Assembly (NCBI GenBank): GCA_020444165.1
Contig: JAHLLK010000015.1
Span: 33,964-97,963 of the forward strand
DNA from: Deltaproteobacteria bacterium
GTDB lineage: Bacteria; Desulfobacterota; Desulfarculia; Desulfarculales; Desulfarculaceae
Length of the DNA: 64,000 nt
Direction: 5' to 3'
The position numbers and the translations under genes were made by a program. The notes under the pieces are model-generated. The model had not been told where the DNA came from. It searched no databases and worked only from the letters and a program-made list of their open reading frames with translations. Positions 60,726 to 64,000 of this stretch are shown one piece after another; within the stretch, counting starts at the first letter, position 1; every line of letters begins with the position of its first letter.

Positions 60726-62480
60726 TCACCTCCCTTTGGGTTCTTGGTGCATTGCCTTGAAATGGATGAGCCCCGGGGCCCACATATGCTTCACCGGGTC
60801 CACTTCGATGTGGATCACCGTGGCCACCGGCGCCTGGCGGGCCCGCTCGATGGCCGGCCGCAGCTCCTCCAGGCGGGTGACCCGCTCGCCGTGGCCGCCC
60901 ATGGCCTGGGCCAGCTTGTCAAAGGCGATCTCGCCCAGGTCGGTGTTGATGGTGTCGCCGGCCGGCAGGGACTTCTTGACCATGGTGGTCAGGGGCTTCA
61001 GGGCGAAGCTCTGGTTCATCTTGACCATGCCCCACTGCCGGTCGCAGCAGACCAGGAAGATCACCTTCAGCTTGTTGCGCACCGCGGTCTCGATCTCCTG
61101 GGGATGGAAGCCCATGGCCCCGTCGCCGATGATGCAGTAGACCTCGCTGTGGGGCCGGGCCACGGCCGCGCCCAGGGCCTGGCCCACCCCGGCGCCCAGA
61201 TGGCCGAAATGGTGGGTGCTGAGCTGGGTGTTGGGGGTGAGGCAGGTGTGATAGAAGTTGCCCCACACGGCGGTGTTGCCGCCGTCGAACACCACCACCG
61301 CGTCGGGGTCGAAGACCTGGCGGCAGACGTGGGCCACGTGGGCTGTGTTCAACGGCGTGGCGGTGTCGGCCAGGGCCTCGTCCAGCTTGGCCCGGATCTT
61401 GTTCTTCTCCAGGGTGAGCTTCACCAGGGCTTCCCGCCGCTCGGCCAGGGGCAGGCGCTCCTTCATCTCCTCCAGGCGGGCGATGACCTGCTGCAAAAAC
61501 AGCTTGAGGTCCGCCTGGATCATCAAATCGGCCGGGCGGTTCAGGCCCAGGATGTCGCCGTCGAGGTCCACCTGGATCATCTTCTGGGCCGAGGGCGGCG
61601 CCCAGTAGGGGGGCTTGCCCCACCAGTCGGTCTCGCCCAGGCGGGAGCCCAGGACCAGGGACACGTCGGCCGCGTTGCGGAGCTGGTTCACGGCCTTGAT
61701 GAGCATCATGGGCCAGGCCAGGGGCGAGGTTTCGGGCAGAACCCCCCGGGCCCCCCAGGAAGTGGTGACCGGGGCTTGCAGCAGCTCGGCCAGGCGGGCC
61801 AGCTCCTCAAAGGCCTGGGCGTGGATCACCCCGCCGCCGCAGTGGATCAGGGGCAGTTTGGCTCCGGCCAGCAGGTCCGCCGCCCGCTCCACCAGGTCCG
61901 GGGCGGGAAAGAGCGGCGCATGGTTGCGGTAGCTGGTGGGCCCGGGCAGGTTCAGGGGCTTGGTCTTGCCGTTCATGATGTTCTCGGGCACGTCCAAGTG
62001 CACCACCCCGGGCCGGCCGGTCCAGCATTTGCGGAGCGCCCGCCGGGTCAGCTCGGCCACCCGCTCGAAGCTGTCGGCGCAGCCCGACCACTTGGCCATG
62101 GGCTTGATCACCCCCACCTGGTTCAGGTACTGGTAGGCCCCGCCGCGGTCGGGGTAGCTGATGGGGGTGCGCCGCGAGCTGGTGATCAAAAGCACCCGGT
62201 TGCCCTCGCCGTTCTCCACCGCCACCCCGGGCAGCATGTTGGCCACCCCGGGGCCGTTGCTGGCGATGCACACCCCCAGGCCCCCCGTTAGGCGGGCGTA
62301 GGCCCCGGCCATGTGGGCGGCTATGGACTCGTGGCGGGGGGTGACCAACGAGATGCCCTCCTGGCGGCAGCCGGAGACAAGGCCCAGGTAGGTGCCGTCC
62401 ACGATGCCGAAGTACTTCTTGACGCCCTCGGCGCGGAGCATGGCGGCGATGATGCCGCCGCCGGTCACGGAGTCGTTCAT
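60726..62480 (-). CDS. TPP-dependent enzyme, acetolactate synthase-like, substrate unknown
   Basis: This 584-residue protein has the three-domain layout of the POX/AHAS family. The N-terminal pyrimidine domain has GIVDGTYLGLVSGCRQEG and the catalytic Glu in TPRHESIAAHMAGAYARLTG, then IASNGPGVANML. The middle domain includes LPLIHCGGGVIHAQAFEELA. The TPP pyrophosphate domain has YCIIGDGAMGFHPQEIETAV and a metal-binding CDRQWGMVKMN. It differs clearly from the Xsc at 56111. Candidate reactions are 2-keto acid decarboxylation or carboligation. The ATG at 62480 overlaps the TGA of tetR, and AGGAG lies upstream. Second gene of the operon with a BASS transporter and two SDR-type enzymes. Confidence 0.9.
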   Translation of the reverse strand: MNDSVTGGGIIAAMLRAEGVKKYFGIVDGTYLGLVSGCRQEGISLVTPRHESIAAHMAGAYARLTGGLGVCIASNGPGVANMLPGVAVENGEGNRVLLITSSRRTPISYPDRGGAYQYLNQVGVIKPMAKWSGCADSFERVAELTRRALRKCWTGRPGVVHLDVPENIMNGKTKPLNLPGPTSYRNHAPLFPAPDLVERAADLLAGAKLPLIHCGGGVIHAQAFEELARLAELLQAPVTTSWGARGVLPETSPLAWPMMLIKAVNQLRNAADVSLVLGSRLGETDWWGKPPYWAPPSAQKMIQVDLDGDILGLNRPADLMIQADLKLFLQQVIARLEEMKERLPLAERREALVKLTLEKNKIRAKLDEALADTATPLNTAHVAHVCRQVFDPDAVVVFDGGNTAVWGNFYHTCLTPNTQLSTHHFGHLGAGVGQALGAAVARPHSEVYCIIGDGAMGFHPQEIETAVRNKLKVIFLVCCDRQWGMVKMNQSFALKPLTTMVKKSLPAGDTINTDLGEIAFDKLAQAMGGHGERVTRLEELRPAIERARQAPVATVIHIEVDPVKHMWAPGLIHFKAMHQEPKGR

Positions 62481-63166
62481 TTTCCATTCTCCTGGCGCGG
62501 GGCCTCCCCCGGGTCTTGGGGAGGGCGGAGCACGTTGTGAATCAGGGCCACGGTTCGCTCGAGGCTCTCCTCCAGGTTCTGGCCGGTGATGCCGTCCGCC
62601 AGCTCCAGATACTCTTGCAGGCGGATGCGGAAATGGGGCGAGACCAGGGAGAGCAGGAACATGATGTAGACGGTGTTGATGAGGAAGGCGGTGAGGTTCA
62701 CGTCCAGGGCCGGGTTCACCAGACCCGCGGCTTGGCCCCGCCGGACCAGATCCTTCAGGTGGCCGGCGGTGTGGCGCTCCACCTCCCGGGAGAGGTCCGC
62801 GGGCAGGCGCTCCGCCCCGGCCGTGGTGCCGTTGGCGTACAGCGCGATGTAGTCGGGGTTCTCCAGGGCGAAACGCACCCCGGCCCGGAAGATGTGCTCC
62901 ACCTGGCGGTAGATGTCCCAGGCCGGGTCCAGGCCGCCGTACACCGCGGCGCGGGAGGCCTCCAGGGCCCGGCGGCACACGTGGTGGTAGAGGTCTTCCT
63001 TGCTCTCGAAGTAGTTGTACAGGGAGCCCTTGGCCACCCCGGCCGCCTTGGCCAGGCGGGCCATGTCGGTTTGGGCGAAACCCAGGCCGGCAAAGAGGCG
63101 GGTGGCTTCCTGGAGCACCCGCTCCTGTTTTTCCTCGGGAATCAGGTTGAAGGTTTCCTTGGGCAC
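62477..63166 (-). CDS. TetR/AcrR family transcriptional regulator
   Basis: This 229-residue protein has a GTG start. The N-terminal helix-turn-helix is clear: EEKQERVLQEATRLFAGLGF, AQTDMARLAKAAGVAKGSLY and NYFESKEDLYHHV. The ligand-binding C-terminal domain is helical and specific to its subgroup (LMFLLSLVSPHFRIRLQEYL). It heads the five-gene operon, and its stop overlaps the TPP enzyme start. A perfect 48-bp palindrome upstream (63193-63240) is the expected operator, so it probably represses itself and the operon. The ligand may be the transported organic acid or its CoA ester, which is inference. Confidence 0.95.
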   Translation of the reverse strand: MPKETFNLIPEEKQERVLQEATRLFAGLGFAQTDMARLAKAAGVAKGSLYNYFESKEDLYHHVCRRALEASRAAVYGGLDPAWDIYRQVEHIFRAGVRFALENPDYIALYANGTTAGAERLPADLSREVERHTAGHLKDLVRRGQAAGLVNPALDVNLTAFLINTVYIMFLLSLVSPHFRIRLQEYLELADGITGQNLEESLERTVALIHNVLRPPQDPGEAPRQENGK

Positions 63167-63192
63167 TTGGTTTACCTGCGGGGGTTGACGGC

Positions 63193-63240
63193 TTATCCTA
63201 ACCTATGACTGACCGTCCAGTCAGTCATAGGTTAGGATAA
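63193..63240. promoter_or_regulatory. TetR operator: perfect inverted repeat with 21-bp arms
   Basis: Arms 63193-63213 and 63220-63240 (outer TTATCCTAACC, inner TATGACTGAC) pair perfectly around the 6-base centre CGTCCA. It starts 26 bp upstream of the tetR start codon. On minus, TTGACA at 63258-63253 lies just upstream, so the palindrome would cover the -10 and start region. This fits repression by TetR. Confidence 0.85.
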
Positions 63241-63437
63241 ACGCCGGGAACTTGTCAAGGGTTTTTCACCTCCAGGTCACTGGGGTATCACCCGGCCCTT
63301 GCCCCCGGCGACGCGGGTTTTGTATGCTCTTAGCCAGCCGCCAAAATCGGCCCGACCCCGCGGCGGCCCCGCGGACCGGCCGGGCCGGCGTACCGGCCGC
63401 TGCCCCGCCCCAGACCATTTTTAACGGGAGAGCTCCC

Positions 63438-63938
63438 ATGGAGAGAGTCGGCTTTGGCAAACGGTTCTTGGCGTTCTTGATCGACTTGGTGATCGTGATG
63501 GTGGGGGGGACCGTGGTGAGCTTCCTGACCGGCGGTCTCATGGGAGGCATGGCCAGCCGGGCCGGCGCGCCGCCCGAGGCCAGCGCCGGCCTGGGCGTCC
63601 TGGCCGGGGTCACCATTTTCATCCTGATCGGCTCGCTCTACAACCTCATCGAGGCCTTCCGGGGCCAGTCGCCGGGCGGCATGATCCTGGGCATCATCAT
63701 CCGCAACCAGGACGGCAGCCCGGCCGACCTGGGCACCCTGTTCTACCGCTACGCGGTGAAGAACATCTCCTCCCTCTTGCGCCTGGCCGCGGCCATCCTG
63801 GGCCTCGGCTTTCTGGAAACCGTGGGCAACCTGGCCGGCTTCGTCATCTTCCTGGGCTGCTTCCTGGTGCTCCGGGCCGACCGGCTGACCCTGCACGACA
63901 TGATTTGCCACACCTCGGTGTATCCGGTGCGGGCATAA
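63438..63938 (+). CDS. RDD family membrane protein
   Basis: This 166-residue protein has three or four hydrophobic segments. The N-terminal VGFGKRFLAFLIDLVIVMVG holds the Arg and the Asp of the RDD name. QSPGGMILGIIIRNQDGSPA and the C-terminal VLRADRLTLHDMICHTSVYP hold the other typical elements. RDD proteins are small inner-membrane proteins of unclear role; some are linked to Na+/H+ balance. GGGAG lies upstream of the ATG. It appears to be a single gene, divergent from tetR, and the operator palindrome at 63193 might also affect it. Confidence 0.9.
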   Translation: MERVGFGKRFLAFLIDLVIVMVGGTVVSFLTGGLMGGMASRAGAPPEASAGLGVLAGVTIFILIGSLYNLIEAFRGQSPGGMILGIIIRNQDGSPADLGTLFYRYAVKNISSLLRLAAAILGLGFLETVGNLAGFVIFLGCFLVLRADRLTLHDMICHTSVYPVRA

Positions 63939-63944
63939 GCCGGC

Positions 63945-64000
63945 AACGGGGGCGGCTGCGCCAGATGCCCGCCGGCGGCGTCCCGGGCCTGCGCTCCAAC
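63945..64000 (-). repeat. Partial inverted copy of dispersed repeat family C at the window edge
   Basis: GGCTGCGCCAGATGCCCGCC followed by GGCGGCGTCCC and GCGCTCCAAC is the reverse complement of the family C unit seen at 17140-17372 and 29550-29744. It begins 7 bp after the RDD stop and runs off the window. Confidence 0.75.

Overview
The window is GC-rich (clearly above 60 percent) Gram-negative bacterial chromosome. It carries lipoprotein N-acyltransferase (lnt), a CMP-Kdo synthetase in a Kdo8N cassette, a bactofilin, sulfoacetaldehyde acetyltransferase, and many TPR/PAS/kinase proteins. Together these suggest a deltaproteobacterial (Desulfobacterota) lineage. The genus cannot be fixed from sequence alone. 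Almost every gap longer than 200 bp holds dispersed repeats or hairpins. I see no rRNA, tRNA, phage, insertion sequence or CRISPR array.

Layout. 1-6148 (minus): the end of a TPR/methyltransferase, an HD-GYP protein, a bactofilin, a quinone reductase, cysS and a fused ispDF. 6300-8770: a TPR gene flanked by two repeat arrays in opposite orientation. 8948-13276: a metallo-beta-lactamase-fold hydrolase, then a minus operon of phosphofructokinase, a GT81-type glycosyltransferase and a TVP38-type membrane protein. 13736-16909 (plus): kdnB-kdnA-kdsB, predicted to make and activate 8-amino-Kdo. 17381-25380: a BAAT-type alpha/beta hydrolase with an Asp at the nucleophile position, two PAS histidine kinases, an EVE protein, a peroxiredoxin and a PPC protein. 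25437-29334: a polytopic glycosyltransferase, an unknown helical protein, and a solute-binding protein fused to a cytidine-deaminase-like domain that has lost its zinc ligands and catalytic Glu.

29745-48732 (minus, about 19 kb) is the most unusual block. In transcription order it encodes a tandem-FHA membrane protein with an eight-blade propeller, a vWA protein, a PP2C phosphatase, a Ser/Thr kinase with TPR and PEGA domains, a secreted TPR protein, a 2303-residue secreted vWA/Ig-like protein, and a 137-residue secreted protein carrying what looks like the missing tail of that vWA domain. Stop/start overlaps tie several of the genes together. I infer a phosphorylation-controlled, envelope-spanning complex of unknown function.

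49278-52831 (minus): corC, lnt and prfB with a programmed +1 frameshift. 53144-57829: a 78-residue gene with a good promoter, a secreted protein, ackA and xsc (sulfoacetaldehyde to acetyl phosphate to acetate plus ATP). 58024-63166 (minus): an overlapping operon of a TetR regulator, a TPP enzyme, a BASS-family transporter, an epimerase and an SDR, behind a perfect 21-bp-arm operator. The window ends with an RDD membrane protein and a partial repeat.

Four dispersed non-coding families recur: long hairpins placed just after stop codons (six copies), a roughly 150-bp five-hairpin element (two complete copies in opposite orientation plus related clusters), and two tandem repeat families (units of about 80-100 bp). 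Two further local tandem arrays sit between genes of the 19-kb signalling block.
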